Below, in pieces: positions 7,348 through 17,537 of a stretch of DNA of 64,000 bases. Every line of letters starts with the position of its first letter. Within the stretch, counting starts at the first letter, position 1. Location of the stretch: positions 1-64,000 of the forward strand of contig JAGOBH010000001.1 in NCBI GenBank assembly GCA_017983495.1, given 5' to 3'. Source of the DNA: Pyrinomonadaceae bacterium. Its GTDB lineage: Bacteria; Acidobacteriota; Blastocatellia; Pyrinomonadales; Pyrinomonadaceae. The position numbers were made by a program, and so were the translations under genes. The notes under the pieces were generated by a model. It was not told where the DNA came from, searched no databases, and saw only the letters and a list, made by a program, of their open reading frames with translations.

Positions 7348-9759
7348 TCAGAATCGGGCGGTGAGTCCGACTTTGACTCCACGCGGGGTGCCGGGGGTGA
7401 TGTTGGTATTGCTGTCGGCGTTGGCGTAGTAGCGAACGTTTGTGATGTTTTCGAAGTGTGCCTGCAAACGCCAGTTTTCGCTGATGTTATAGAACAGGGC
7501 GGCGTCGGCTTTGACGTAAGCTGGAAGAGTGACCGTGTTATCGACCGCGGCAAACATATCCGAACGGTAAACAAGCCCGAGCCCCGCACTCAGCTTATTG
7601 GTCACGGCGTACTTATTCCACAGCGATAGGGTGTTGTGCGGAACCTGCCCGACTTGCTTGCCGGCAAGTGCGGCGGCCGTTGCGGATGTGATCCGCGCAT
7701 TCTGGTAAGCATAACCGCCGGAAACGATCCATTTGCGGGTCAGGCTGCCGGTCAATCCGGCCTCAAACCCCTCGCTGCGCTGTTTGCCGGTCTGGATGAT
7801 CGCCAACGGGTTATTCGGGTCCGTCGAACGCGTATTGGTACGATCGAGACGATAGACCGCGGCGGTCATCGACAGCCCACGCCGAAGATCCCATTTGGCA
7901 CCGGCTTCGTAATTCGTAAATCGCTCGGGCTTTACCTGTTGGGTGACCGTGGTCAGAGACGCAAACTGGTCGCCCGAGCTCGGCAAATGCGACATGCTGT
8001 AGCTGCCGTAGATCGACATCGCCGCAAATGGCTTTAGCACTAGGCCGAAACGCGGGCTGACAAGACGATCGATGCGGCGAAGATGGTCGCCGGTGCGGTC
8101 GTTGAAATATTTGAGGTCAAAATAGTCGAACCGCACGCCGGCCGTGACCTGAATATAGCGTGAGATCTCGATCTGGTCCTGAATATAAGCCGCTCCGAGC
8201 CCCAGTTTCAGATGGTTATTTGCATCGGTTGCGCTTTGTCGAAACGTGATCGGAACATTGATCTCGGGGTTGCTGTACGGCGCGAGGTATGACGTGGCGA
8301 CGTTGTTGAAATAGCCTGTCATGCGGAAGTTTGTGGTCCGCTGATCGCCAAATTCGGTGCCGCCGACGATGGTGTGTTTGATCCGCCCGGTATTTAGCGA
8401 ATAGATAAGGTCGGTCTGGTTGAAAAAATTGCGGCGGCGGGTCGCGTTATTGTACGCCGTCAGAGTGACCAGGGTCTTTGCGGCATTGACCGTGCCGGGG
8501 ACATAGTTTTGATAAAAGCGGTCATAGTCGCCGTAGTTCGTGCGGTTGCGGAATATCAGGTTGCCAATTACGCGGTCGATCGAACCCGACACGATGTTGA
8601 CGTTCGCCGCTACGCGGCTCTTTTCGGGGTCGCCGTAGAATGTCGAAATGGGCACATCCGCCGGTCGGCCCTGAAACGACGTGATGCCGCGGTCGGCTGT
8701 TCGCCGGTCGCGAAAAAACTCGTACGACACGGTCACGCGGGTCTTTGCGTCCGGCAGGAACGTAAAAGTCGGATTGAGCCCGACGCGGTTCAAGCTCACG
8801 AATTTGCGGAAACTGTCGGAATTTTCGTAAACACCATTCAACCGGAACGCCGAGCGTTTTCCGAGCGGTTGGCCGATATCGCCCGTTACCCGACGGTTGT
8901 AGTTCGAACCGCCATTAACCGAAAACGCCCGGTGCGGAGCAAAGCCAGCCTCTTTCGTCACGCGATTGATAACGCCGCCTCCGCCGCCGCGGCCAAATGC
9001 CATCGCGTTCGGGCCCTTGAGAGCCTCAACGCTCTCGAGATTGTATAGATCGCGATAATACTGAACATCGTCGCGGACGCCGTCACGGTAAAAGTCGGCA
9101 CTGCTCCGATTGCCGCGGATCACGACGTCGTCGCGGTTATTCTCGCCCTGATGGGCCGTAACGCCCGGAACATATCGGACCACATCCGCGATACTTGTCA
9201 TCATCTGATCGGCGATCTGCTCGCGCTTGATCACACTTACCGACTGCGGCACATCGAGCAGTGGCATGCTCGTCCTGGTAGCGCTCGTGATCGACGCCGG
9301 TGAGTACGGCTGGTCGCCGCTGATCGTCACATCTGCCGCGGATGCTGAAATACTGAGAATGAGCGCCGCGTATTCGCGGTCACCATCGGAAATATCGACC
9401 AACTCGGTCGAGGTATTGAAGCCCGGAGCCGAGATCGACAGCGTGTATCTGTCCGCAGGCAGAGTGAATGAAAACGATCCGTCTGTACCAGACTCGGTCT
9501 GTCCGACTGCGTTTGCCCCTCGCATAACGACAACCTTGGCACCTGAGACCGCTGCACCGGTTTGATCCACGACCACGCCGGCGACACGGCGATCCGCATT
9601 CGGTGTCTGACCGCTGGCAACCGCCGACGCGATGCCGATTACCAAAAGGCAGGCGACCAAAAGTCTCGATATTACCAACCGCAAGCGAAACGACGAGTTC
9701 GCACTAGTATCAATTTCAGACGAACCGATCGCCATTGCCGTGATCACTTTTTTCAACAT
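7348..9759 (-). CDS. TonB-dependent siderophore receptor
   Basis: 803-residue outer-membrane receptor. After a hydrophobic signal (about residues 27-49) comes a carboxypeptidase-regulatory-like Ig domain (VAGVVVDQTGAAVSGAKVVV, about 58-135). Then a plug domain with the siderophore-receptor motifs LDVPQSVSVI and VEALKGPNAMAFGRGG, and a 22-strand barrel ending in an aromatic residue (GVKVGLTARF), as needed for BAM insertion. It would import ferric siderophore with TonB/ExbBD energy; no TonB system or siderophore synthesis gene is nearby. The ATG at 9759 has ggggaga 12 bases upstream; a TTG at 9762 is just in front. A Fur-box-like sequence at 9864-9882 points to iron repression. The substrate cannot be told from sequence. 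Confidence 0.92.
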   Translation of the reverse strand: MLKKVITAMAIGSSEIDTSANSSFRLRLVISRLLVACLLVIGIASAVASGQTPNADRRVAGVVVDQTGAAVSGAKVVVMRGANAVGQTESGTDGSFSFTLPADRYTLSISAPGFNTSTELVDISDGDREYAALILSISASAADVTISGDQPYSPASITSATRTSMPLLDVPQSVSVIKREQIADQMMTSIADVVRYVPGVTAHQGENNRDDVVIRGNRSSADFYRDGVRDDVQYYRDLYNLESVEALKGPNAMAFGRGGGGGVINRVTKEAGFAPHRAFSVNGGSNYNRRVTGDIGQPLGKRSAFRLNGVYENSDSFRKFVSLNRVGLNPTFTFLPDAKTRVTVSYEFFRDRRTADRGITSFQGRPADVPISTFYGDPEKSRVAANVNIVSGSIDRVIGNLIFRNRTNYGDYDRFYQNYVPGTVNAAKTLVTLTAYNNATRRRNFFNQTDLIYSLNTGRIKHTIVGGTEFGDQRTTNFRMTGYFNNVATSYLAPYSNPEINVPITFRQSATDANNHLKLGLGAAYIQDQIEISRYIQVTAGVRFDYFDLKYFNDRTGDHLRRIDRLVSPRFGLVLKPFAAMSIYGSYSMSHLPSSGDQFASLTTVTQQVKPERFTNYEAGAKWDLRRGLSMTAAVYRLDRTNTRSTDPNNPLAIIQTGKQRSEGFEAGLTGSLTRKWIVSGGYAYQNARITSATAAALAGKQVGQVPHNTLSLWNKYAVTNKLSAGLGLVYRSDMFAAVDNTVTLPAYVKADAALFYNISENWRLQAHFENITNVRYYANADSNTNITPGTPRGVKVGLTARF

Positions 9760-9863
9760 CAACTATCACTGTCTCCCCGATCGCAGCTTCCCGCCTGGGA
9801 TGTCGATACATCGCTCAAACGGGAGATTTGACCTGCTGACTCGTCCATCGCTTTCTTCTTATT

Positions 9864-9882
9864 GAAAACGATTTTCATTTTC
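9864..9882 (-). promoter_or_regulatory. Fur box upstream of the siderophore receptor
   Basis: Read on the minus strand the site is GAAAATGAAAATCGTTTTC. It matches the 19-bp Fur consensus GATAATGATAATCATTATC at 15 of 19 positions and lies about 105 bases upstream of the receptor start. It implies repression by ferrous Fur when iron is plentiful. Confidence 0.75.
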
Positions 9883-9968
9883 AATTTATTGAATTGGAGG
9901 GGTGGTTGTCAAGCGGGTGATGGTGGTTTTCGGCCGGCGAGTTGGTTTTAGGTAGGTGATCGGAGCAC

Positions 9969-9996
9969 AAAAAAGAGAGGCCGCGGTCGGCCTCTC
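9969..9996 (-). terminator. Rho-independent terminator of the collar/giant-protein operon
   Basis: On the minus strand gagaggcc pairs with ggcctctc (8-bp perfect stem, 6-base loop), followed by six T. It lies 25 bases past the stop codon of the giant surface protein and closes the operon that begins near 19.4 kb. Confidence 0.9.
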
Positions 9997-10021
9997 AAGG
10001 TTGTTTTAACGGAACCGGCCC

Positions 10022-13000
10022 TTACGGGATCGGTGTGCCGACGAGGTCGAGTCCGGTGACGTCAAGATTGGCGTCAAAGTTGACAGGCGTAAAGGTGTAA
10101 CGTTTTGATGAAACGCTGAGCGTATAGCCGGGCCCGGCCGGAATTCCGTCAAAGCGATAATATCCGAGCGGTGAAGTCAGAGTTCCCCGCTTGAAACTGC
10201 CGCTATCGGTAATTATTACCAGCGCGTTCTTGATCGGCTGGCCGTTCGTGTCAGTTATACGTCCGCCGACCGATAGCAGAGTCCCCGGAGCGGCAAAGAC
10301 CGTCAGGCTGTAGTCGGTCAGGTTTGAGTTTGCCCCGCTGGTCGCTGTAATGCCAAACGCAAACACGCCGTAGACCGTCGGTGTACCCGCCAGCGACGTC
10401 GTCGTTTGCGGTACCAACGCCGTCGTCAGCAAGATGCCGGCCGGCAACGCACCGGATGTCACCGCCTGTGTGAACGTACCGTTATTCGCCGCAAGCTGGA
10501 AGCTGTACGCCGAATTTTGCAGTCCCGACGGCAATACGGCTACGTACGAGCCGCCATTTGCCGAATTATTGAGTTCGAACGCTCCGATGTCGACGACGCC
10601 GATGCGTCCGGCTCCGCGTTGATCCGAGGTAAGTGCCGCGGCCGGATTCGGGCCGGTGCAGGTCAGGTCGGTGACGCAATTCTGACCGGCATTAAGAGCC
10701 GGTGAGGTACTCGTCAATGCCGCCGTCAGGCCGTTACCACCGTAGAAACCGGTCGGTGCAAGCAGCGGATCGGTATTCTGCAGATCGCTGCCGACCCAGC
10801 CGGTCGAAGTGCCGACAACGCCGATCACGTTGTTGCCGTGCGAGGTGATCGCTCCGGTGATATCGACCGTTCCGGCCGCACCGTTGTTTCCGGCAATGAT
10901 CGAGTTTCGGAAATTGACCGGGTTTGCACCTGTTCGGTGGAATGCTCCGCCGTTCGTCGTCGCGGTGTTACCGGTCATGGTGACGTTGGTAAATGTTATC
11001 GCCGTTCCGTTAAACGATATTCCGCCGCCGCTGCCGCCCGGCGCGTTATTGCCGGCGATCGTGGTATTGGTGATATTAACGGTACCGTTAGCCTGCATTG
11101 CGCCGCCGCCCGTGGTTCCGCCGCTTGTATTTCCGGTGATCGACGAATTGTTGATATTCGTCGTGTTTCCGGAGAAATTTTGCAACGCACCGCCCGAGCT
11201 GGTGGAAGAATTGGCATGCACCCAACAGTTATTGAGCGTCAACGTCGCCGTCGTCGCATTGTTAAGGCCGCCACCGTTATTTGCGGTGTTACCGGTGATG
11301 ATCATGTTGTTGAGCGTCAGATTACCGCCGGTGTTGTAAACCGCTCCGCCGCGGCCGGTATTAACGGTTCCTACGCCGTTACCATTGGTCAAACGCATAC
11401 CGCTGACGACCGCGACGACACCCGGGCTGGTCGCCAGGATCCTCGACGCGGCGTTACCGTTGATCGTGAGCTTGCCCGCTCCCGGACCGACGATGTTGAG
11501 CGTGCCGCTGTTGTTGATGACGAGTTCGCCATTCGCCAGCAGGATCGTCTGCGGCGTCGCAAAGACGACAGGGTCGAAAGTGATCGTGTCGCCGGTCAAC
11601 GCTGTGTTTGCCGACAGCAAGGCTCCCCGCAAGCTGCAGTCATTCGCAGCTGCGGTACATGCGTTTGCCGCCGCCAAATCGTCGGTCCGGTCAACGACCA
11701 GATTGAGTTGGAAAGCCTCAAAGCGGCCGACCTGGCCCGCGGCAACGAAGTTTCCGACCGCGTCCGATACCTGCGAAGCCTGAGCCACGACCAGATAGAC
11801 GCCTGTGTCAGCCGGATCCCACGATCCTCCCGGAGGTGTGATCGAGTATGTTGCCACACGCGGCGTGCCGTTCGTATTTACATCGACACCGACGAACGTC
11901 GCCGGAGCGTTGAATCCGCCCGGGCCCGAAACAACGATATCGTTGCTGTCGAGCGTCGAGACGTTGATGGCGATATTATCCGAGTATGTGACGGTAAATG
12001 TGTAAGTCGTACCGCCCGCCGCGTTGACGTTGGACGCAGTCGCAAGTGCTGTTGGTGCGACCGTGTCGGACGGAATGATCGTATTCGTATCGGTCGCCGA
12101 GTTGTTGCCCGGTGTCGGATCGGTTATGCCGCCGGCCGCTGCGACCGTCGCCGTATTGACCAGGGTTCCGGTAGCAGACACCGCAATGTTAGCCGTCACC
12201 GTATATGTCACCGAACCGCCCGCCGGCAGATTAACCGTGTCGCTGATATTTCCTGAGCCCGATGCGGTACAAGTGCCGCCGCCGGCACCGACACAAGTCC
12301 ATGTCGCCGATGCGATCGCGGCCGGGAATGTATCTGTGACGGTCGAACCCGTTGCGTTACTCGGCCCGGCATTCGAGGCGACGATCGTGTAGGTCGTCGC
12401 GGTGCCGGCCGTGACAGTCGTAACACCGTCGGTCTTGGTGATCGCAAGGTCAGCCGACTGGGCGACCGTGTCTGTATCCGTTGCCGAATTATTACCAGGT
12501 GTCGGGTCAGTGACTCCGCCCGCCGCCGTCACCGTCGCGGTATTGGAAAGCGAGCCGGTCGCTGCTGCCGAGATGGCCGCAAAGACCGTATAGGTCACCG
12601 AACCGCCTGACGGCAGATTGACGGTGTCGTTGATGTTGCCCGAGCCCGCCGCGGTACAAGTGCCTCCGCCCGCTCCGACGCATGTCCAGGCTCCAGTCAA
12701 AGTTGCCGGGAATGTGTCGGCGACCGTCGAACCCGGAGCGTTGCTCGGGCCGGCGTTCGAAGCCGTGATCGTATAAGTCGTCGAACCGCCTGCCGTAACC
12801 GTGGAAACGCCATTGGTCTTGGTGATCGCGAGATCAGCCATCACCGTCACGGTGTTGGTATCCGTTGCCGAGTTGTTGCCCGGTGTCGGGTCAGTCACAC
12901 CGCCCGCCGCCGTAACGGTCGCCGTGTTTGCGATAGATCCGGTCGCGGAGGCAGAAATGGTAGCCGAGACAGTGTACGTCACCGAACCGCCCGAGGGCAG

Positions 13001-16000
13001 ATTTACGGTGTCGTTGATGTTGCCCGAACCCGCCGCGGTACAAGTGCCGCCGCCCGCTCCTACGCATGTCCAGGTTCCGGTCAAAGTTGCCGGGAATGTG
13101 TCGGCGACCGTCGAACCCGGAGCGTTGCTTGGGCCGGCGTTCGAAGCCGTGATCGTGTACGTCGTCGAACCGCCCGCGGTTACCGTCGTGACGCCGTCGG
13201 TCTTGGTAATGCCGAGGTTTGCTGTCGGCACGAGCGTGTCGGAATCTGTCGCTGAATTGTTACCCGGCGACGGATCCGTGATGCCGCCCGCCGCTGTAAC
13301 ACTTGCCGTATTGACGAGCGTTCCTGTTGCAGAGGCTGAGATGGTTCCGGTTGCCGTGTATGTCACCGAACCGCCCGACGGAAGATTGACCGTGTCGTTA
13401 ATATTGCCCGAACCCGCCGCGGTGCACGTTCCGCCACCGGCTCCGACGCATGTCCATGTCACGCCCGTGATAGTCGCTGGGAATGTATCCGCAACGGTCG
13501 TTCCGGGTGCGTTACTCGGTCCGGAATTGGAGGCAACGATCGTGTAAGTGACCGCGGTGCCGGGAACCTCGGTCGATGTGCCGTCGGTCTTGGTGATTGA
13601 CAGGTCGGCGGTCGGCACGAGGGTGTCGGTATCGGTCGCTGAGTTGTTGCCCGGTGTCGGGTCAGTAACTGAACTCGAAACGGTTGCCGTATTGACGAGC
13701 GTTCCTGTTGCAGACGCTGATATCGTTCCCGTCGCGGTATATGTCACCGAACCTCCGGACGGAAGGTTGACCGTGTCATTGATGTTTCCCGAACCCGCCG
13801 CGGTGCAAGTGCCGCCGCCAGCTCCGACGCATGTCCAGGTCACGCCGGTGATGGTCGCCGGGAACGTGTCGGCAACGGTCGCTCCGGTAACCGGACTCGG
13901 GCCCGCGTTCGACGCTGTGATCGTGTAGGTCACCGGTGTGCCCGGAATCTCGGTCGCAGATCCGTCGGTCTTTGTGATCGAAAGGTCGGCACTCGTATTA
14001 TTGACCGTGATGTTGGCTGTCGCCGTTCCGCTATCAACAGTGGCCGTCGCTGTTCCCGCTCCGGCGGAGGTGCCGGTGTAGGTCGCGGTCGCCGTACCGC
14101 TTGACTGAATAGTCGTCTGAGCACCGGAGATCGAGCCAAACGTCGAACCCCAGCTTACGGTCCGTCCGATCAGGACGTCGAGATTTGACGCCGCGATCGC
14201 ATTATTTGATGAGTTAAGAAGGAAAGATGCGGTCAGTGCCGACGTTTGGCCGACATTGATCGGGCTCGAGGCCGCCGATATGCGAAGTTGCAGCCACGGG
14301 TCTGCGTCAACCGTCCCTGAACCGGTATTTCCGGTCGTATCGCACGGGCCGGCGGTCGAGATCGTATTGCAGCCCCACCAGTTATTTTCCGCATTCGCCG
14401 TGCCGCCCGCGGTCGCAAGTCCCTTGAGCCCAGCTCCGGTATTGCCGACGATCCGCGAAAAGCTCATGTTGAGGAAGTTCGCAGTCGATGATCCGAGATA
14501 GATACCGCTGCCGGTCGTAGTCGCCGAGTTGCCGGTGATCGTTGCTTTGCTAATGGTCGAGGTCGCTCCCGAATGGTTTACAAACAGTCCGCCGCCAAAT
14601 CGCCCGGACGTGTTGCCCGTGATCGACGAGCCCGGATTGATGTCGACGCGCTGTGTAGTGTAAATACCGCCCGCGTCGCTTGGAGCAGCATTCGTCGCGA
14701 CGCTTACAGCCGTCAAAAATGAATTGCCGCCAACGCCGCCCGGACCAAACGCGAAGAGCCCGCCGCCCTGTCCCTGACCGCCGGAACCAGCCGTGCTATT
14801 GCCGCTGATCGTCGAGCTGGTGACGAAGTACGGCGTGGCGGTACCGACAAATACGCCGCCGCCGAACGGTGACGAAGCTGCGGCACGAGCCGGTATATTA
14901 TTGGAAACTGTCGAACCGCTCATCGTAAAGGCACCGTTTCCGGCAACCGAATTTGTTGCGACGATGCCGCCGCCGTCGCCATCGACGGTACGGTTGTCCG
15001 TAACTATCGAGTTGGTAACCGAAAGTGTGCCGGTTCCACTGCCTTCCCAGTCAAAGGCGCCGCCGAATCCGTCCGTCGCAAAGCTGCTCGGGTTACGGCC
15101 AAATCGAACGGTCACGCCTGTAATACTGGTGGCAAATGCCGATGAGAATGTCGGGTTGATCGAGAGTACCTTGTCGAGTCCCGTTCCGACGCTCGCACCG
15201 CCCTGAAGGATAGTGCTGGCCGAACCGTTTCCGGTAATGGTCGTTGATTGCGTAATGTCGAGGTCGCCGCCGCCGGCACCATTCTCGCCTGCCGCTCCAA
15301 CCGTCAGCTGATGATTACCACTGACTCCAAACGAGATAAGATCCGCTCCGGCGGATCCGTTGGCGGCAACGACCGCCTCGCGAAGACTACAGTCGGCGTT
15401 ACATGTTCCGTCGGCGGTGTCAGCGGTCTTACTGACCACAAATGTCGCCTCGGGAGCGAACATTATCGGTGTTGGCTCGAGTTTGCCGCCCTCAAGGACC
15501 GCGATCCCCTGCTGGCCCATTACGTTGAGCCGCATCGGCAACACCGCTGCGATCTCGGACGCAAACCCGAGATCGGCGGTCTTTGTCTCGCCCGTAAAGG
15601 ACGAGCGGTTTGTCTCGTAATTTGGTTCTTTGAAAAGTACGCTGACCTTGTTGTCAGCCGGGTTGATGACGACCAGATCGTCAGTCTCATTGCCGGTCAC
15701 ACGCGAACGCATCAGCAATGAACCGGCGCTCTGCCGGGACGTATTGATAATGCCGAGATCGCTCTCTCCGGCGACTGACCAGTCGTTGGCAAGTGCGTCG
15801 CCGGTGTCCTCTGAGTTAATAACGTTGGTTCGGCCGCGGCCGTTTTTGGCAAATTCGGCACGCATCTCGCTCTCGGTGATCGGCCTGGTGTCGAGCTGCC
15901 CGTTCTTTAAGTAATAGACGACGCCATTTTCACCAAGCACGGCGAGTTCGGTTTTGGCACGTCGGTCGCGGACAAATTCGCCCGCGGCAAACGCGGCCGC

Positions 16001-16948
16001 ACGAAACGGCAGTTCTATATTTGCCGGCGTCCCGTCACCCTTGCTGATCGCGTTGATCCGCGAAAGCGTTCCGCCGCCAAGCAAAAAGAGGTCCTTTTCG
16101 AGCGTCGTGCCGTCGGGTGACGTCAAAACGAGCGTGTCGATCTGACGATCCACGGCCAGGCTCCTGAGCTTGGACTCGCCGAGCGTTCCTTGACCATCAA
16201 AAACGATGATCGATGATTCGTTATCGCCGTTGACCGCGACTACCAGACCTGTGCGGGCCATCGACGGAGCAAAACTGTCAGCCGCGAGTGCGGTGACGTT
16301 TCCGCCCATATTCAAAGCTACCGGCGAGCCGAAACCGCCTTTTCCATCGGACGAAATGATGTAAATCGAGCTGCTGGTTCGTGAACCGACGATGATATCG
16401 AGGTCGGAGCCGGTGAATTTACCCGATACGATGAACTCCGGAGCGATAGGCAATTCGATAACGCGTGCTTCGCGATCGAAGGCGACCGGAAACTCACCTC
16501 GCCTCAGGCCGGCAAGCGTCGCTTCGCTTTCAGGGGCAAATGCCTCGCGGGAAGCGGTGTGAATAGTAATGACCCCGCCATCTGCTCCCGCAAATCCGCT
16601 GATCGCGTCGGCAAGTCCGTCAGAGTTTGTGTCGGCCGAGATAAGTGCCGTCGGGCGGAGTTGCCCGCTCTCAAATTGCGCAATCGCTGATCCGGCTCCG
16701 ACGTATTCCGAGCCGATCGGCTTGCCTTGCTTTAGATTGAGCCACGGCGAGCCGTTATCCGCCACATTTACCGGAGCTGATTCGGTTGCCTTGACCTCAA
16801 ATCGCACCGGCGACGCCGCTTCTGTTCTGGCGGCAGCCGGACGCACGGAGATCTGTTTAAAATAGCCAAAGCCGAAAACGGCAGTTCCTACCAAAAAAAC
16901 GATAAGGGCTAGCTTCGTGGAAAACAGGTCGGATCCTTTCAGTCTCAT
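10022..16948 (-). CDS. Giant surface protein: FG-GAP, CSLREA beta-helix, DUF11 repeats
   Basis: 2308 residues. Order of parts: N-terminal membrane anchor or signal (about 10-30); a region with FG-GAP-like strands (about 60-490); a CSLREA motif (near 520) opening a right-handed beta-helix; an Ig/invasin-like domain (about 880-985); five DUF11 repeats of about 127 residues (about 986-1624), each starting ADL(S/A)ITKT(D/N)G; a further Ig-like domain; a second helix opened by CSLRGALLSAN (near 1770); and a carboxypeptidase-regulatory-like domain at the end (about 2224-2308). The ATG at 16948 is chosen because GGAG lies 8 bases upstream and any earlier start would overlap the previous gene. This architecture fits a long cell-surface stalk or adhesin. 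It is the last gene of the operon with the tail-collar proteins. Confidence 0.85.
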   Translation of the reverse strand: MRLKGSDLFSTKLALIVFLVGTAVFGFGYFKQISVRPAAARTEAASPVRFEVKATESAPVNVADNGSPWLNLKQGKPIGSEYVGAGSAIAQFESGQLRPTALISADTNSDGLADAISGFAGADGGVITIHTASREAFAPESEATLAGLRRGEFPVAFDREARVIELPIAPEFIVSGKFTGSDLDIIVGSRTSSSIYIISSDGKGGFGSPVALNMGGNVTALAADSFAPSMARTGLVVAVNGDNESSIIVFDGQGTLGESKLRSLAVDRQIDTLVLTSPDGTTLEKDLFLLGGGTLSRINAISKGDGTPANIELPFRAAAFAAGEFVRDRRAKTELAVLGENGVVYYLKNGQLDTRPITESEMRAEFAKNGRGRTNVINSEDTGDALANDWSVAGESDLGIINTSRQSAGSLLMRSRVTGNETDDLVVINPADNKVSVLFKEPNYETNRSSFTGETKTADLGFASEIAAVLPMRLNVMGQQGIAVLEGGKLEPTPIMFAPEATFVVSKTADTADGTCNADCSLREAVVAANGSAGADLISFGVSGNHQLTVGAAGENGAGGGDLDITQSTTITGNGSASTILQGGASVGTGLDKVLSINPTFSSAFATSITGVTVRFGRNPSSFATDGFGGAFDWEGSGTGTLSVTNSIVTDNRTVDGDGGGIVATNSVAGNGAFTMSGSTVSNNIPARAAASSPFGGGVFVGTATPYFVTSSTISGNSTAGSGGQGQGGGLFAFGPGGVGGNSFLTAVSVATNAAPSDAGGIYTTQRVDINPGSSITGNTSGRFGGGLFVNHSGATSTISKATITGNSATTTGSGIYLGSSTANFLNMSFSRIVGNTGAGLKGLATAGGTANAENNWWGCNTISTAGPCDTTGNTGSGTVDADPWLQLRISAASSPINVGQTSALTASFLLNSSNNAIAASNLDVLIGRTVSWGSTFGSISGAQTTIQSSGTATATYTGTSAGAGTATATVDSGTATANITVNNTSADLSITKTDGSATEIPGTPVTYTITASNAGPSPVTGATVADTFPATITGVTWTCVGAGGGTCTAAGSGNINDTVNLPSGGSVTYTATGTISASATGTLVNTATVSSSVTDPTPGNNSATDTDTLVPTADLSITKTDGTSTEVPGTAVTYTIVASNSGPSNAPGTTVADTFPATITGVTWTCVGAGGGTCTAAGSGNINDTVNLPSGGSVTYTATGTISASATGTLVNTASVTAAGGITDPSPGNNSATDSDTLVPTANLGITKTDGVTTVTAGGSTTYTITASNAGPSNAPGSTVADTFPATLTGTWTCVGAGGGTCTAAGSGNINDTVNLPSGGSVTYTVSATISASATGSIANTATVTAAGGVTDPTPGNNSATDTNTVTVMADLAITKTNGVSTVTAGGSTTYTITASNAGPSNAPGSTVADTFPATLTGAWTCVGAGGGTCTAAGSGNINDTVNLPSGGSVTYTVFAAISAAATGSLSNTATVTAAGGVTDPTPGNNSATDTDTVAQSADLAITKTDGVTTVTAGTATTYTIVASNAGPSNATGSTVTDTFPAAIASATWTCVGAGGGTCTASGSGNISDTVNLPAGGSVTYTVTANIAVSATGTLVNTATVAAAGGITDPTPGNNSATDTNTIIPSDTVAPTALATASNVNAAGGTTYTFTVTYSDNIAINVSTLDSNDIVVSGPGGFNAPATFVGVDVNTNGTPRVATYSITPPGGSWDPADTGVYLVVAQASQVSDAVGNFVAAGQVGRFEAFQLNLVVDRTDDLAAANACTAAANDCSLRGALLSANTALTGDTITFDPVVFATPQTILLANGELVINNSGTLNIVGPGAGKLTINGNAASRILATSPGVVAVVSGMRLTNGNGVGTVNTGRGGAVYNTGGNLTLNNMIITGNTANNGGGLNNATTATLTLNNCWVHANSSTSSGGALQNFSGNTTNINNSSITGNTSGGTTGGGAMQANGTVNITNTTIAGNNAPGGSGGGISFNGTAITFTNVTMTGNTATTNGGAFHRTGANPVNFRNSIIAGNNGAAGTVDITGAITSHGNNVIGVVGTSTGWVGSDLQNTDPLLAPTGFYGGNGLTAALTSTSPALNAGQNCVTDLTCTGPNPAAALTSDQRGAGRIGVVDIGAFELNNSANGGSYVAVLPSGLQNSAYSFQLAANNGTFTQAVTSGALPAGILLTTALVPQTTTSLAGTPTVYGVFAFGITATSGANSNLTDYSLTVFAAPGTLLSVGGRITDTNGQPIKNALVIITDSGSFKRGTLTSPLGYYRFDGIPAGPGYTLSVSSKRYTFTPVNFDANLDVTGLDLVGTPIP
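12075..13990 (-). repeat. Five tandem ~380-bp DUF11-coding repeats
   Basis: Within the giant gene, unit boundaries recur near 12455, 12840, 13225, 13610 and 13990. Neighbouring units share long near-identical DNA blocks, for instance the stretch coding for TWTCVGAGGGTCTAAGSGNI. Such DNA-level identity suggests recent unit duplication or homogenisation, and a copy number that may vary between strains. Confidence 0.85.
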
Positions 16949-17006
16949 AGTCTTTACTCCGCTTGGCTTTACGGCCATTTCAAACAATTTCTGGATTGCA
17001 ATTCGG

Positions 17007-17525
17007 CTAGTTTCGAGCCGGGAAAACGCCAAATAACGCAATAATAAAAGTCACCGCGAGGTAGGGCTGCCGATTTGGGTGAGGCTGGCCGCCGCCGCCG
17101 ATAGCTGTCGGAGCCATTGGAACAGTTGGAGCCACATTCGAATAGATCTGGGCGCGCCCGCGACCCATAACGCCAAATGTTTCATTGTTTGGCGAAACGT
17201 CCGCCCCGGCGGATGTCGAAGCCGGCATCGTGTGGCTGTGGAAGGGTATTTCCGAAACGATCAGCGATACGTTTGCCGTTCCGCCTTGCTCACCGATAAC
17301 GCGGTCCGTCAAACCTGGCCCCTGACCTCGTCCCATTGGAGTTCTTCCCTGAAGATCAGGTAGTCCAAATGTAGTTTGCCCGTTTCCGCCATAGTTTACC
17401 CCGAGGAGCGAGAAGAGTGCTGTATTCTGAGCGATCGGCAGTAGTTGTCCATTACAGAACGACCAATTTCGCGGAGCGAAATTGCCCGCAAACATGCGAA
17501 TCTCGGCGACGAATGGATCTGACAT
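17007..17525 (-). CDS. Phage tail collar / microcystin-dependent-protein-like, copy 1
   Basis: 172 residues, a single short protein with an N-terminal tail-collar domain (PF07484 type). It opens MSDPFVAEIRMFAGNFAPRN, contains WSFCNGQLLPIAQNTALFSL and YGGNGQTTFGLPDLQGRTP, and ends in TFIIALFGVFPARN. The domain is known from the collar of phage tail fibres and from chromosomal MDP proteins of unknown function. No signal peptide is visible. ATG start with taaggag 8 bases upstream. It is the third of three tandem paralogues, 12 bases after copy 2 and 58 bases before the giant surface protein, so all four are probably co-transcribed. No other phage structural genes are nearby. Confidence 0.85.
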   Translation of the reverse strand: MSDPFVAEIRMFAGNFAPRNWSFCNGQLLPIAQNTALFSLLGVNYGGNGQTTFGLPDLQGRTPMGRGQGPGLTDRVIGEQGGTANVSLIVSEIPFHSHTMPASTSAGADVSPNNETFGVMGRGRAQIYSNVAPTVPMAPTAIGGGGQPHPNRQPYLAVTFIIALFGVFPARN

Positions 17526-17537
17526 AAGATTTTCTCC

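Noticed and set aside
10838..12256. 472-residue plus-strand frame inside the giant surface gene
   Set aside because: Arg/Val-rich shadow of the repetitive minus-strand gene, with no domain and no ribosome site.
12801..13928. Plus-strand proline/valine-rich frames in the DUF11 region
   Set aside because: They repeat with the period of the DUF11 units and are mirror images of them.
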